Assembly: GCF_900243075.1 (NCBI RefSeq)
Contig: NZ_OEZH01000031.1
Span: forward strand, 1-54,802
Direction: 5' to 3'
From: Clostridioides difficile
GTDB lineage: Bacteria > Bacillota > Clostridia > Peptostreptococcales > Peptostreptococcaceae
Length of the DNA: 54,802 bases
Shown here: piece after piece, positions 30,958-41,245 of the stretch
Layout of the letters: every line of letters begins with the position of its first letter
Position numbering within the stretch: position 1 is the stretch's first letter
The notes under the pieces: model-generated
Database searches by the model: none
What the model saw: the letters and a program-made list of their open reading frames with translations, nothing else
What the model was told of the DNA's origin: nothing
Program-made: the position numbers and the translations under genes

Positions 30958-32796
30958 TTGACTGAACAAAAGATGAAGAAAAGAAAAGTCCTAAGAAATA
31001 ATGAATATTATGGGCAACAAGAAATATTAGATGATTTGTATAAGAAATCAAGCGAAGGTAGATATTTTGATAAACTGTATGAATTAATCATAAGTGAAGA
31101 TAACATTATGAAAGCATATAGAACAATCAAAAGAAATACTGGTAGCAAAACAAAAGGTGTAAATGGACACACTATTAAATATTTAGAATATTTATCTAAA
31201 GACAAATTAATAAATATTGTGCGACAGAGATTAAGTTATTACAGACCTAATCCTGTAAGAAGAGTGTTCATACCAAAAAGTAATGGAAAACAAAGACCAT
31301 TAGGAATACCTACAATTGAAGATAGACTCATTCAACAATGTATCTTACAAATATTAGAACCCATATGTGAAGGTAAATTCCATAAATCAAGTTTTGGGTT
31401 TAGACCTAACAGAAGTACACATCATGCAATTGCAAGGTGTCAGCATTTAATCAATCATAGTAAAAATCATTTTGTAGTTGATGTAGATATAAAAGGGTTC
31501 TTTGACAATGTAAATCATGGTAAATTAATGAAACAACTTTGGACTATTGGTGTAAGAGATAAGAAATTATTGTGCATAATAAGCAAAATGTTAAAAGCAG
31601 AAATGGTAGGTGAGGGTATACCAACTAAAGGTATACCACAAGGAGGAATATTATCTCCACTACTTGCAAATATTGTACTTAATGAATTTGATTGGTGGAT
31701 TTCCAACCAATGGGAAACTAAAACTACTAATCACATATACAAACAACCAAGTTCTAAGATAGTTGCACTTAAAAATAGTAAGTTAAAACCATGTTACATT
31801 GTTAGATATGCAGATGACTTTAAGATATTTACTGATAGCAGGACAAATGCTAAGAAATTATTTATGGCTTCCAAACTTTGGTTGAATGACAGGCTTGATT
31901 TAGAAATTAGTGAAGAAAAAAGTAAAGTAACTAATTTAAGAAAAAATGGGTCGGATTTCTTAGGAATAAGACTACGAGCAGTGTCAAAAGGAACATCTCA
32001 ATTAGGATATGTTTCTCAAAGTAAAATAGAGCCTAAGAGAAAATCGAAAATTACAGGAGTATACAAGAGTAAGTTAAAAGATTTAAGTAAAAGTCCAAGT
32101 ATGGATAAATCTAAAAATCTTAATGGATTTACATTAGGAATTCATAACTACTACAAAGTAGCAACTGATGTAAGACAAGATTTTCATGACATAATGTATT
32201 TAGTGTATGGTAAATATAAAACTCTTAAACGAAGGCATATAATAACCGAAAAAGGTGAAAAGAATGAAGTATTTAAGACATTCTATAAAGGATATAGTGG
32301 AAGTTTAGACAGATGTTGTAATATAACTTTATATCCGATACCATTTGTACATTTTACAAAGCCACTACAAATTCATCCAGAGGTTACACCGTATACTGAA
32401 ATTGGTAGAAACCGAATTCATAATACATTAACCGTAGTATTACCACAAGAATTAGAAGCTTTAAGAAGAGGTAACTTTGGTAAAAGAAGTGTTGAATATA
32501 TAGATAACAGAATATCAAGATTTGTAGGTCAAAATGGAAAATGTTATATAACTGGAATTAGGTTATTCACAGATGAAGTACATTGCCATCATAAAGTTCC
32601 ACTAAAATCTGGTGGAACAGATAAATATGATAACTTAATTATAGTTCATAAGGATATACATAAACTTATACACTCAACTAATATTAAATTAATTCTACAA
32701 TCATCAAAAGATTGGACAGTTAAATCGAAATCAAAATTTAACCAATTAAGAAAACAAGCAAATTTAGAACCGATAGATTTTAAATTGGTCGCATAA
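30958..32796 (+). CDS. ltrA: Group II intron-encoded reverse transcriptase/maturase with HNH endonuclease
   Basis: A 612-aa intron protein. The RT domain has the RT0-RT7 blocks, including PLGIPTIEDRLIQQ, SSFGFRPNRSTHHAI, GIPQGGILSPLLANI and the catalytic RYADD at about residues 282-287. A maturase X region follows (about 360-450). The C-terminus has an HNH endonuclease (CHHKVPLKSGGTDKYDNLI, about residues 543-561). All catalytic motifs look intact, so both splicing help and mobility are plausible. The start is TTG 30958 after GGAAAGGAGATGATTAG; no ATG fits. It lies in intron domain IV. Confidence 0.94.
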   Translation: MTEQKMKKRKVLRNNEYYGQQEILDDLYKKSSEGRYFDKLYELIISEDNIMKAYRTIKRNTGSKTKGVNGHTIKYLEYLSKDKLINIVRQRLSYYRPNPVRRVFIPKSNGKQRPLGIPTIEDRLIQQCILQILEPICEGKFHKSSFGFRPNRSTHHAIARCQHLINHSKNHFVVDVDIKGFFDNVNHGKLMKQLWTIGVRDKKLLCIISKMLKAEMVGEGIPTKGIPQGGILSPLLANIVLNEFDWWISNQWETKTTNHIYKQPSSKIVALKNSKLKPCYIVRYADDFKIFTDSRTNAKKLFMASKLWLNDRLDLEISEEKSKVTNLRKNGSDFLGIRLRAVSKGTSQLGYVSQSKIEPKRKSKITGVYKSKLKDLSKSPSMDKSKNLNGFTLGIHNYYKVATDVRQDFHDIMYLVYGKYKTLKRRHIITEKGEKNEVFKTFYKGYSGSLDRCCNITLYPIPFVHFTKPLQIHPEVTPYTEIGRNRIHNTLTVVLPQELEALRRGNFGKRSVEYIDNRISRFVGQNGKCYITGIRLFTDEVHCHHKVPLKSGGTDKYDNLIIVHKDIHKLIHSTNIKLILQSSKDWTVKSKSKFNQLRKQANLEPIDFKLVA

Positions 32797-32820
32797 TATA
32801 TCTACAATTCAAACGAGGGA

Positions 32821-32854
32821 ACGCCGTGTGAGGTGAAAGTCTCACGCACGGTGT
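32821..32854 (+). ncRNA. Group II intron domain V (catalytic core)
   Basis: Exactly 34 bases fold as domain V. The lower stem is ACGCCGTG with CACGGTGT, there is a two-base CG bulge on the 3' side, and the upper stem TGAG/CTCA is capped by GTGAAAGT. The catalytic triad is CGC at 32822-32824, a known variant of AGC. Domain VI follows; A32896, eight bases from the intron end, is the candidate branch-point adenosine because it is unpaired between CGTC and CCT. Confidence 0.88.
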
Positions 32855-32903
32855 GGGACGGGGGAAAATCTGGAGATAACTTCAAAGGATTACCTATCGT
32901 CAT

Positions 32904-35269
32904 ATTTTTGTTATGAGAGAAGAGAAGAAGTTATAGATTATGTGAAGAGAAAATATGGTGATGACCATGTTGCACAGATAATAACTTTTGGAACAATGGG
33001 TGCAAAAGCTGCAATAAGGGATGTTGGAAGAGTATTGGATATAGGTTACAATAAAGTTGACAAGGTAGCCAAGGAAATTCCGTTTGCTTTGGGAATGACA
33101 ATAGATAAGGCTTTGGATACAAATCCTAATCTTAAAGAATTGTATGACCAAGACCCAGAAACAAAAGAGATAATAAATATATCAAAACAGATAGAAGGTA
33201 TGCTAAGACATGCTTCTACTCATGCAGCAGGAGTAGTTATATCAAAAAATCCTGTAGATGAGTATGTACCTTTATACAAGCATCAAGATGCAATCACAAC
33301 ACAATTTACTATGACAACACTTGAAGAACTTGGGCTTTTAAAGATGGACTTTCTAGGGCTAAGAACTCTTACAGTTATAAGAGATACACTTGATTTAATA
33401 GAAAAGAATAGAGTCATAAAAAACTATACAGAAAAAATAGATTTTTCAAAGATGGATTATGATGACCCAAAGGTATATGAGATGCTTTCATCTGGAAATA
33501 CGTTAGGGGTATTTCAATTGGAGAGTGCTGGGATGAGAAGTTTTATGAAACAACTGAGACCAGACAATTTTGAAGACATCGTAGCGGGAATATCCTTATT
33601 TAGACCAGGACCAATGGACTCCATACCTGCATATATAAAAAATAAAAGTAACCCAAAAGATGTAACATACCTACATGAGAAATTAAAGCCTATAATGGAA
33701 GTAACATATGGTTGTTTGGTATATCAAGAACAGGTTATGCAGGTTGTTAGAGATTTAGGTGGATATAGTTATGGACGAAGTGACTTGGTTAGAAGAGCCA
33801 TGAGTAAGAAAAAGATGGATGTAATGGAAGAAGAAAGACAGTATTTTATTCATGGTAAGTTTGATGAAGATGGTAACTTAGAAATTGCAGGTTGTATTAG
33901 AAATGGTGTAGAAGAGGAAATAGCTAATAAAATATTTGATGACATGATAGACTTTGCTCGTTATGCATTTAATAAATCACATGCAGCTGCATATGGAGTT
34001 TTAGCATATGAGACAGCTTATCTAAAAACATACTATCCGGTTGAGTTTATGGCAGCATTGATAACTAGTGTAATGGGAAATACTGATAAGGTAGTTGAAT
34101 ATATAAGAGAATGTAAAGCACTAGAAATAGATGTACTGCCTCCAGATATAAATAAGAGTTTTTCAAAATTTTCAGTTGAAGGTGACCATATAAGATTTGG
34201 TCTAGCAGCTGTAAAAAATGTTGGTGTAAATATAATAAACAATATAATTGATGAAAGAGAATCTAATGGATTATTTGTAGATTTAGTAGATTTAGTCAAA
34301 AGATTAGACCAAAAAGATACAAATAAGAGAGTAATAGAAAGTCTAATAAAATGTGGAGCTTTTGATAATATAAGTGAAAATAGGGCTAGTCTAATGGCTG
34401 GTTATGAAAGTTTATTAGAAAGTGTCTCTATGGATAGAAAGAAAAATGTCCAAGGTCAAATTTCTCTATTTGATGCTTTTGGAGACAATGAAGAAGATAG
34501 TGATTTTCAACAAATATATAGTTTGCCTAAAAGGCAAGAGTATGAAGAAAGAGAGAGACTTAACCTTGAAAAAGAAGTCTTGGGAATGTATGTAAGTGGA
34601 CATCCTTTATCACAATTTGAAAAAGAATTGCAAGAAAAAACGTCTATGGATAATGGAAAATTGAATTCATTAAAAGAAGAAGAAGAATCATATCTACAAA
34701 TGAATGAAACAGATGTTATAATGGGTGGAATGATTGTAACTAAAACTATAAAAACTACAAAACGAAATGAAATTATGGCATTTATTGAATTAGAAGATTT
34801 GTATGGTGCTATAGAAATAGTAGTTTTCCCTCAACTATTACAAAAATACAATGTCATTTTAAATGAAGATAATATAATCTATGTAAAAGGAACATTAAGT
34901 ATAAAAGAAGGCGAAAATGCAAAACTTATAGCTAGAGAGATAAAAGATATAAATGATGATACTGACTTTACAGCTAGAAGCTACAATTCAGGAAGAACTA
35001 GAAATGTGGAGAATATTAAAGCAGAAAATGGTAAAAAATTGTATTTGAAAATAGATAGTATGTCTGATACTGATACAACTAATAATATTGTAGAAATAGC
35101 CAAACAATATCCAGGCAATGACAGTATATACTTATATCCTATGGATGAAAATATAAATGGTAAACGTAAAGCATATAAAATGACTGGAGCATTAACTTGT
35201 ATATGTGATGAATTCATAAATAACTTAGAAAAGTTACTTCCTAAAGATAACATAAAAATAAAAGCTTGA
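32904..35269 (+). CDS. dnaE: DNA polymerase III alpha subunit, exon 2
   Basis: This exon continues the frame of exon 1: its first two bases complete the split Asp codon, then FCYERREEVIDYVKRKYG follows. It holds the rest of the polymerase core (QIITFGTMGAKAAIRDVGRV, SLFRPGPMDSIP, YQEQVMQV), the helix-hairpin-helix region and an OB-fold near the C-terminus (DVIMGGMIVTKTIKTTKRNE). In-frame ATG codons inside the exon have no good ribosome site, so it is not an independent gene. Exon 2 contributes 787 codons plus the split one. Confidence 0.93.
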
Positions 35270-35316
35270 TTTTTTATATAAAAATCTAAATATATTATAA
35301 TAATATGAAAAATATT

Positions 35317-35349
35317 GTCCGTTTTGTGATATAATATCACAAAATGGAC
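35317..35349 (+). promoter_or_regulatory. 33-bp near-perfect palindrome between dnaE and pfkA
   Basis: Two 16-base arms around one central A match at 15 of 16 positions: GTCCGTTTTGTGATAT and ATATCACAAAATGGAC. The core TGTGATATAATATCACA resembles a dimeric regulator site of the CRP/FNR style but with 7 rather than 6 central bases. A T-run comes 15 bases later (35365-35371), so a terminator for dnaE is the alternative. It lies about 130 bases before pfkA. Confidence 0.55.
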
Positions 35350-35474
35350 ATTTAAGGACATTTAATTTTTTTAGTCTTGATGGGATTGAAAAGTGATATA
35401 GGGACAAAAAAAGTCCATTAGAATACAATAACAACGATTATAATAAAAAATTGACATAAAATCCAAGGAGGTAA

Positions 35475-36437
<963 letters not shown>

Positions 36438-36488
36438 GTTTTAGTATTAAAAATAAATCTGTGGAATAATATCTCAGGAGGAGCAAAT

Positions 36489-38249
36489 ATGTTAAATAAT
36501 GTAAAGAAGACAAAAATTGTTTGTACACTAGGTCCAGCATCACAAAGCGAGGAAGTTTTAACTCAACTTATGCAAAATGGTCTAAATGTGTGTAGATTTA
36601 ACTTTTCTCATGGTTCACATGAAGAACATAAGGAAAGAATAGATATGGCAAAGAAAGTTAGAGAAAAATTAAATAAGCCAGTTGCTATATTATTAGACAC
36701 TAAAGGTCCAGAAATTAGAACAGGTAATTTTGAAGACCCAGAGGTATTTTTAGAAGAAGGACAAAAGTTCACTATAACTATGAAAGATATTATAGGAACT
36801 AAAGAAATGTGTACAGTAAGTTATAAAGGTCTTGCTGAAGACGTTAAAGCAGGAGATTCTATACTAATAGATGATGGTTTAGTTGGTCTAAGAGTAAAAG
36901 AAATAAATGGAGAAGATATAGTTTGTATTGTTGAAAATTCAGGAGTAGTCAAAAATCACAAAGGAGTAAATGTACCTGGTGTTAAAATAAATTTACCAGC
37001 AATAACTCCTAAAGATATAAGCGATATAGAGTTTGGAATAAGTCAAGGAATAGATTATATAGCTGCTTCTTTTGTAAGAAAGGCATCTGATGTACTAGCA
37101 ATAAGAGAAGTATTAGAGAACAATAATGCAACTGATATACAAATAATATCTAAAATAGAAAACCAAGAAGGTGTAGAGAACCTAGACGAAATATTAAAAG
37201 TTTCTGATGGTATAATGGTAGCTAGAGGTGACTTAGGTGTTGAGATACCAACTGAAGAGATGCCAATAGTTCAAAAAATGATGATAAAAAAATGTAATGA
37301 ATTAGCAAAGCCAGTTGTAACTGCTACTCAAATGCTTGATTCTATGATAAGAAATCCAAGACCGACAAGAGCAGAAGTTACAGATGTTGCCAATGCTATA
37401 TATGATGGAACAGATGCGATAATGTTATCTGGAGAAACTGCTGCTGGAAAATATCCTGTAGAGGCAGTAAAAATGATGGCTACAATAGCAAAAAGAACAG
37501 AAGAGACTTTAGACTATGACAGATTATTAAAGGAACATGGTACTAATAATGTTACAGTAACAGATGCAATAAGTCATGCAACTTGTACAACGGCAGTGGA
37601 TTTAAATGCATCAGCTATAATAACATCTACTTCTTCAGGATACACTGCCAGAATGGTATCTAAGTTTAGACCAAAATCTCCAATAATAGCTACTACAAAT
37701 AATGAAAAGACTATGAATAAACTAGCTCTTACATGGGGGGTTTACCCAGTTAAATCTTCTGTTGCAGGAAATACAGATGAAGTTATAGAAAAAGCGATTG
37801 AAGCAGCTAGACAAGCAGATTATATAGATAATGGAGAATTGGTAGTTATAACTGCTGGAGTACCAGTAGGAGTAAGCGGAACTACTAACTTAATAAAGGT
37901 TCATGTAATAAGCGAAGAAATCGTGCAAGGTATAGGTGTAGGTACTCAAACAGTAGAAGGTAAAGTTCGTGTAATAAATAATGGAGATACTTGTGTAGAC
38001 TTTAATGAAGGAGACATACTGGTTTCTACTGCTACTGACGCTGAAATGAACAATTATATAGAGAAAGCAGGAGCTGTAGTAACTGAAAATGGTGGAATGA
38101 CATCACATACAGCTATTGTAGGTATAAATTTAGATATACCAGTTATTGTGTCTGCAACTAATATAACAAATCTAGTAAAAGATGGAGAAGTTGTAACTGT
38201 GGATGCATCAAGAGGTGTGGTATATAGAGGTTCAACTAGAGTTTTATAA
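36489..38249 (+). CDS. pyk: Pyruvate kinase with C-terminal PEP-utilising domain
   Basis: This enzyme converts PEP and ADP to pyruvate and ATP. The catalytic barrel shows KIVCTLGPAS at the N-terminus, NFSHGSHEEH, DTKGPEIRTG, the active-site IISKIENQEGVENLDEI (about 219) and MVARGDLGVE. The extra C-terminal domain (about residues 475-586) contains TENGGMTSHTAIVG, a PEP-utiliser phosphohistidine-type motif found in Bacillus and Clostridium enzymes, which explains the 586-aa length. TCAGGAGGAG precedes the ATG. Confidence 0.96.
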   Translation: MLNNVKKTKIVCTLGPASQSEEVLTQLMQNGLNVCRFNFSHGSHEEHKERIDMAKKVREKLNKPVAILLDTKGPEIRTGNFEDPEVFLEEGQKFTITMKDIIGTKEMCTVSYKGLAEDVKAGDSILIDDGLVGLRVKEINGEDIVCIVENSGVVKNHKGVNVPGVKINLPAITPKDISDIEFGISQGIDYIAASFVRKASDVLAIREVLENNNATDIQIISKIENQEGVENLDEILKVSDGIMVARGDLGVEIPTEEMPIVQKMMIKKCNELAKPVVTATQMLDSMIRNPRPTRAEVTDVANAIYDGTDAIMLSGETAAGKYPVEAVKMMATIAKRTEETLDYDRLLKEHGTNNVTVTDAISHATCTTAVDLNASAIITSTSSGYTARMVSKFRPKSPIIATTNNEKTMNKLALTWGVYPVKSSVAGNTDEVIEKAIEAARQADYIDNGELVVITAGVPVGVSGTTNLIKVHVISEEIVQGIGVGTQTVEGKVRVINNGDTCVDFNEGDILVSTATDAEMNNYIEKAGAVVTENGGMTSHTAIVGINLDIPVIVSATNITNLVKDGEVVTVDASRGVVYRGSTRVL

Positions 38250-38272
38250 GAAAAATAATAAATTTATTTACC

Positions 38273-38300
38273 AAGGGGCTTTATAAGCTCCTTTTTTTTT
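38273..38300 (+). terminator. Rho-independent terminator after pyk
   Basis: AGGGGCTT and AAGCTCCT pair (one G-T pair) around TAT, followed by a run of T. It ends the pfkA-pyk unit. Confidence 0.85.
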
Positions 38301-38423
38301 GGTAAAATAAAATATTGTAGCTTAGTAAAAAATATAGTTTAATTAATAGCAATATTTTAATATAAATTTAAAGAAAAGAGTTTGTAAAGATTTAAATATA
38401 ATAGATTGATTGGAGGGTGATTT

Positions 38424-39782
38424 ATGCTTTCGAAAAACGAGGTGTATATTGTAGATATAGTAGACATTGGGCAAGGCGGAGTAGGAGTAGGAAAGTACAA
38501 TGGTATTACAGTTTTTGTAGAGGGCGGATTAATACAAGATAAAGTTAAAGTTAGGATTAATAAAGTAAAGAAAAATTATGCTGTAGGAGATATTGTTGAG
38601 ATAATAGAAAAGTCTCCATTCAGAGTGAAAAGAGTATGTAGTGACAATCTTAGAGATTGTGGAGGGTGTCAGATACAAGATTTAGATTATAATAAGCAAC
38701 TTGAAATGAAAACGAATGAAGTTAAGCAAGTACTTACAAGAATAGGAAAGTTAGAGGATGTAGAAGTTCATGATACTATAGGAATGGAGAATCCATATAG
38801 ATATAGAAATAAAGCTCAATTTCCAATACAAAAGAACAATGGAGTTCCAATTATTGGTTTTTATAAAAAGAAGACTCATGATGTAATATCAACAGAAAAA
38901 TGTGTAATACAACATGAGATAAATGATAAAATCGTTAAGATAATAAAAACATATATAAGAGCTTATAAAGTAAGTATATATGATGAAAAGACTCATACAG
39001 GGTTAATTAGACATTTGGTAACAAAAATAGGTTTTACAACCAAAGAAGTAATGGTAGTATTAGTAGCTAATGGAAATAAACTTCCATATCTTAAAGAATT
39101 GGCTTCAGTACTTAAGGAAAATATACCTGGTTTTAAGACTTTGGTTGTAAATGTAAATCAAAAAGATACGAATGCTATTCTAGGAAGCGAAAATATAGTT
39201 GTCTATGGAGATGGCAAAATAAATGATTATATAGGCGACTTAGTATTTGAGATTTCACCATTATCATTTTTCCAAGTAAATCCTGTCCAAACTAAAGTAT
39301 TATATGATAAAGCTCTTGAATATGCAAATTTAAAGGATACTGATACTGTTTTTGATATTTACTGTGGTATAGGTACAATATCTTTATTTTTGGCACAAAA
39401 GGCTAGAAAAGTTTATGGAATAGAAATTATAGAGGATGCCATAAAAGATGCTAAGATAAATGCTAAATTAAACAATATACATAATGCTGAATTCTATGTT
39501 GGTAAGGCAGAAGAAGTTGTTCCTAGGATGTATAGAGAGGGTAAGACTGCCAATGTAGTGGTTGTAGACCCACCTAGAAAGGGATGTGACGAAAAGGTAT
39601 TAGAAACTATTGTTTCAATGAATCCAGAAAGAATAGTTTATGTTTCTTGTAATCCTTCTACTTTAGCAAGGGATTTAGATTATCTAAATATGCACGGATT
39701 TAAATGTGTTGAGGCACAGCCTGTAGATATGTTCCCTCATTCTACTCATGTGGAAACTGTGGCTAAAATAATCAAGCAATAG
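38424..39782 (+). CDS. rumA: 23S rRNA (uracil-5-)-methyltransferase, RumA/RlmD family
   Basis: An S-adenosylmethionine-dependent enzyme that methylates a uridine of 23S rRNA. The 452-aa protein has an N-terminal TRAM domain (residues 1-60), an Fe-S cluster Cys motif (CSDNLRDCGGCQIQDLDY, about residues 72-89) with a later Cys near residue 160, the SAM site VFDIYCGIGTISLFLA (about 310), VVDPPRKGCDEKV and the catalytic YVSCNPSTLARD (about 410). The start follows TTGGAGGGTGA. It is the last recognisable backbone gene; accessory DNA starts just after its stop, and rumA is a known integration neighbourhood for mobile elements in Firmicutes. Confidence 0.93.
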   Translation: MLSKNEVYIVDIVDIGQGGVGVGKYNGITVFVEGGLIQDKVKVRINKVKKNYAVGDIVEIIEKSPFRVKRVCSDNLRDCGGCQIQDLDYNKQLEMKTNEVKQVLTRIGKLEDVEVHDTIGMENPYRYRNKAQFPIQKNNGVPIIGFYKKKTHDVISTEKCVIQHEINDKIVKIIKTYIRAYKVSIYDEKTHTGLIRHLVTKIGFTTKEVMVVLVANGNKLPYLKELASVLKENIPGFKTLVVNVNQKDTNAILGSENIVVYGDGKINDYIGDLVFEISPLSFFQVNPVQTKVLYDKALEYANLKDTDTVFDIYCGIGTISLFLAQKARKVYGIEIIEDAIKDAKINAKLNNIHNAEFYVGKAEEVVPRMYREGKTANVVVVDPPRKGCDEKVLETIVSMNPERIVYVSCNPSTLARDLDYLNMHGFKCVEAQPVDMFPHSTHVETVAKIIKQ

Positions 39783-39819
39783 TAATGTTTATATAGATTA
39801 TATTTTAATAATATATTGT

Positions 39820-39869
39820 ATTTGCCACCGATTTGCCACCATAAAGCGATTTTGGTGGCAAATTTAGTC
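39820..39869 (+). repeat. Hairpin direct repeat, copy 1 (att-like)
   Basis: This 50-base segment lies 37 bases after the rumA stop and matches 43246-43295 at 37 of 50 positions in the same orientation. Both copies can fold with ATTTGCCANN facing NNTGGCAAAT. The variable stem pairs change together: CC with GG here, TT with AA in the other copy. The two copies bracket about 3.4 kb of accessory DNA. Confidence 0.6.
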
Positions 39870-40444
39870 TACAATCTTATCAAAAATCTCTAAGGTTTTA
39901 TTTTTAATTCTATAGAACTTATTATAGTTGCAATTTTATAAGAAATAGTCAATCTACAGATACCAGATTTTATACAACTCATTTTTTCCATAGAATCATC
40001 TATATATTTTATAGATGAATATTATTCAATATTTTTATATTGTAATTCATTAGCAAATGTGTGTACTACAAATGTCAATAAACATATGAAAGTACATATA
40101 CCACTTATAATTACTTTTTTTAAAACAATAAAATCATCTCTTCACTTGTTGTATGTTCTTATAACAAATGAAAAGATGATTATTTCTGGACACTAGAAAA
40201 TTACTTTATACTTTTTCCTATTTTTGTTATTTCATTTTTCGTTCAAAACCTTTTGAAAAAATATAATTTAATTTATAGTTTGAAGGAATGTCGTCAAGAA
40301 TAATTTTTGTCGCGATTGGGATATTTTCTTGAATCATATCATCTGTAATATCAAAGTCTTTTTTATTACTCAATATTTCCAACCTCTATTTCTTCTAATA
40401 TTTCCTTTGATTTTTTCTAGCATATTGAATTCTCTTGCATACAT
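39864..40444 (-). pseudogene. Remnants of a sigma factor / anti-sigma-like membrane protein pair
   Basis: The minus strand shows three coding-like pieces with stops and frame changes. First, 40444-40370 (24 codons, MYAREFNMLEKIKGNI) shifts frame into LEEIEVGNIE, which ends at the next start like the tail of an upstream gene. Second, 40373-40227 opens with TTG after GAGGTTGGA and encodes 48 residues (KKDFDITDDMIQENIPIATK, then FSKGFERKMK). Third, after a gap, a frame with one stop encodes a transmembrane segment (VIISGICTFICLLTFVVHTF) and runs to a stop at 39866-39864. The layout suggests a decayed sigma factor plus single-pass anti-sigma-like protein; the family is an inference from style only. 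Confidence 0.45.
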
Positions 40445-40601
40445 TCCCCTATTTCTTTTTTGATACAAATTTACATCTTTATTGTATCGTATTTTAAATA
40501 ATAAAACTATGAATAGTAGAAATCTATTTTAATTAGTTTTTAATATAAGACTATTTAAAGTAGATAAAACTAAAAAGGGTTCTCTAGAAAACAAAATCTA
40601 T

Positions 40602-40778
40602 TTAATTATACTTACTTACTAATACCATAACTTGATGTAAACAAGATTCTACCACATTTTCTCCGTACTCGAGTATAAAGTCATCTAGTTGTGTATCTAT
40701 AAAATCACAATAATCATATGAACTACCAATATAAGCAGTCAACATATGTGTACATCTATCCATTTTATCTCTAAACAT
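40602..40778 (-). CDS. Small protein of 58 aa, unknown function, downstream of a c-di-GMP riboswitch
   Basis: The frame encodes a Cys-containing acidic peptide beginning MFRDKMDRCTHMLTAYIGSS and ending QVMVLVSKYN. No signal peptide or membrane segment is seen. AGGGGG lies about 12 bases before the ATG on the minus strand. It starts about 55 bases after the riboswitch, so it is the first gene under its control. It was below the length where ORF callers are reliable, but the position and ribosome site support it. I do not recognise the family. Confidence 0.55.
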   Translation of the reverse strand: MFRDKMDRCTHMLTAYIGSSYDYCDFIDTQLDDFILEYGENVVESCLHQVMVLVSKYN

Positions 40779-40809
40779 ATATATTATTATCCCCCTAAAA
40801 AACTTTCAT

Positions 40810-40834
40810 AAAAACAAAAAGAGTATATCTTTTT
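40810..40834 (-). terminator. Putative terminator of the c-di-GMP riboswitch expression platform
   Basis: On the minus strand AAAAAGA and TCTTTTT form an A/U-only stem directly after the aptamer, followed by GTTTTT. It is weak by itself but correctly placed for riboswitch-controlled termination before the 58-aa ORF. Confidence 0.45.
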
Positions 40835-40920
40835 GGCAACTGGCTGACATAACTCATAGTTTATTTTATAAGCGTTAGTCCCTATAGCTTTGCGTCACTA
40901 AATTTCTCTAGTTTTGCCGA
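40834..40920 (-). promoter_or_regulatory. Cyclic di-GMP-I (GEMM) riboswitch
   Basis: Read on the minus strand, the segment has the hallmark core GACGCAAAGC followed by TATAGGGACTAA, a preceding GGCAAAAC with a GAGAAAT-capped hairpin, and the 3' closing GCCAGTTGCC. These are the conserved ligand-site and P1 strands of the class I c-di-GMP aptamer. C. difficile is known to use many of these. The aptamer is followed by a terminator-like stem and a small ORF. A diguanylate cyclase gene lies 7 kb away in the same accessory region. Confidence 0.88.
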
Positions 40921-41164
40921 TTTAGTTTTATTCTACAATTACAATAATACAATAGAATTAGTTATTATTCAATATACTTGTTTGAAAATTAAATAAATTT
41001 ATGAATATGAACGTTATTTTATATCAAAAAAATAGACTAGATATGTAAAATATATGGAAAAACTTGATTGTATGTTTTGTATTAAAAAGCTTCTATTATT
41101 ATTAATTTGAGCTAGACAAATTGAGGAAGATATATACGATGGAATAAGAAATAATAAGTGGCTA

Positions 41165-41206
41165 GTCTTTGTGATTAATACTAGAGTGAATATTAATCAT
41201 AAAGAC
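41165..41206 (+). repeat. 16-bp inverted repeat
   Basis: GTCTTTGTGATTAATA and TATTAATCATAAAGAC are inverted copies with one mismatch and a 10-base spacer. It lies between the riboswitch promoter side and the leader promoter at 41268. It could be an operator or a decayed terminator; no gene is seen in 40921-41300. Confidence 0.5.
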
Positions 41207-41245
41207 GGCTAAATTCTATAGACTAAAAATGAGATAAACATAAAT

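Larger units (their letters stand above)
30220..32903 (+). mobile_element. Group II intron inserted in dnaE
   Basis: The 2684-base insert begins GTGCGAC (the group II consensus is GTGYG) and ends CGTCAT (consensus ends in AY). It holds about 740 bases of structured 5' RNA, an RT/maturase ORF, and domains V and VI at the 3' end. Joining 30219 to 32904 gives the codons GAT TTT TGT TAT GAG, so the conserved PDIDIDFCYERREE segment of DnaE is restored without gain or loss of a codon. TATATCTAT at 30466-30474 is complementary to exon bases 30210-30218 and is a candidate exon-binding site. The intron is on the same strand as dnaE, so it must splice for the full polymerase to be made. Confidence 0.95.

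Noticed and set aside
29016-35269. dnaE broken by frameshift, or interrupted by an intein
   Set aside because: The exon ends join in frame exactly, the insert contains stops, and it has group II RNA domains and an RT. An intein would be one continuous reading frame.
39820-39869. Hairpin as the rumA transcription terminator
   Set aside because: No T-run follows on either strand; kept as a repeat/att-like element, though an atypical terminator is not excluded.
41111-41212. Open frame (ARQIEEDIYDG and onward) on the plus strand
   Set aside because: It has no start codon or ribosome site and half of it is the inverted repeat at 41165-41206, so the open frame is probably accidental.
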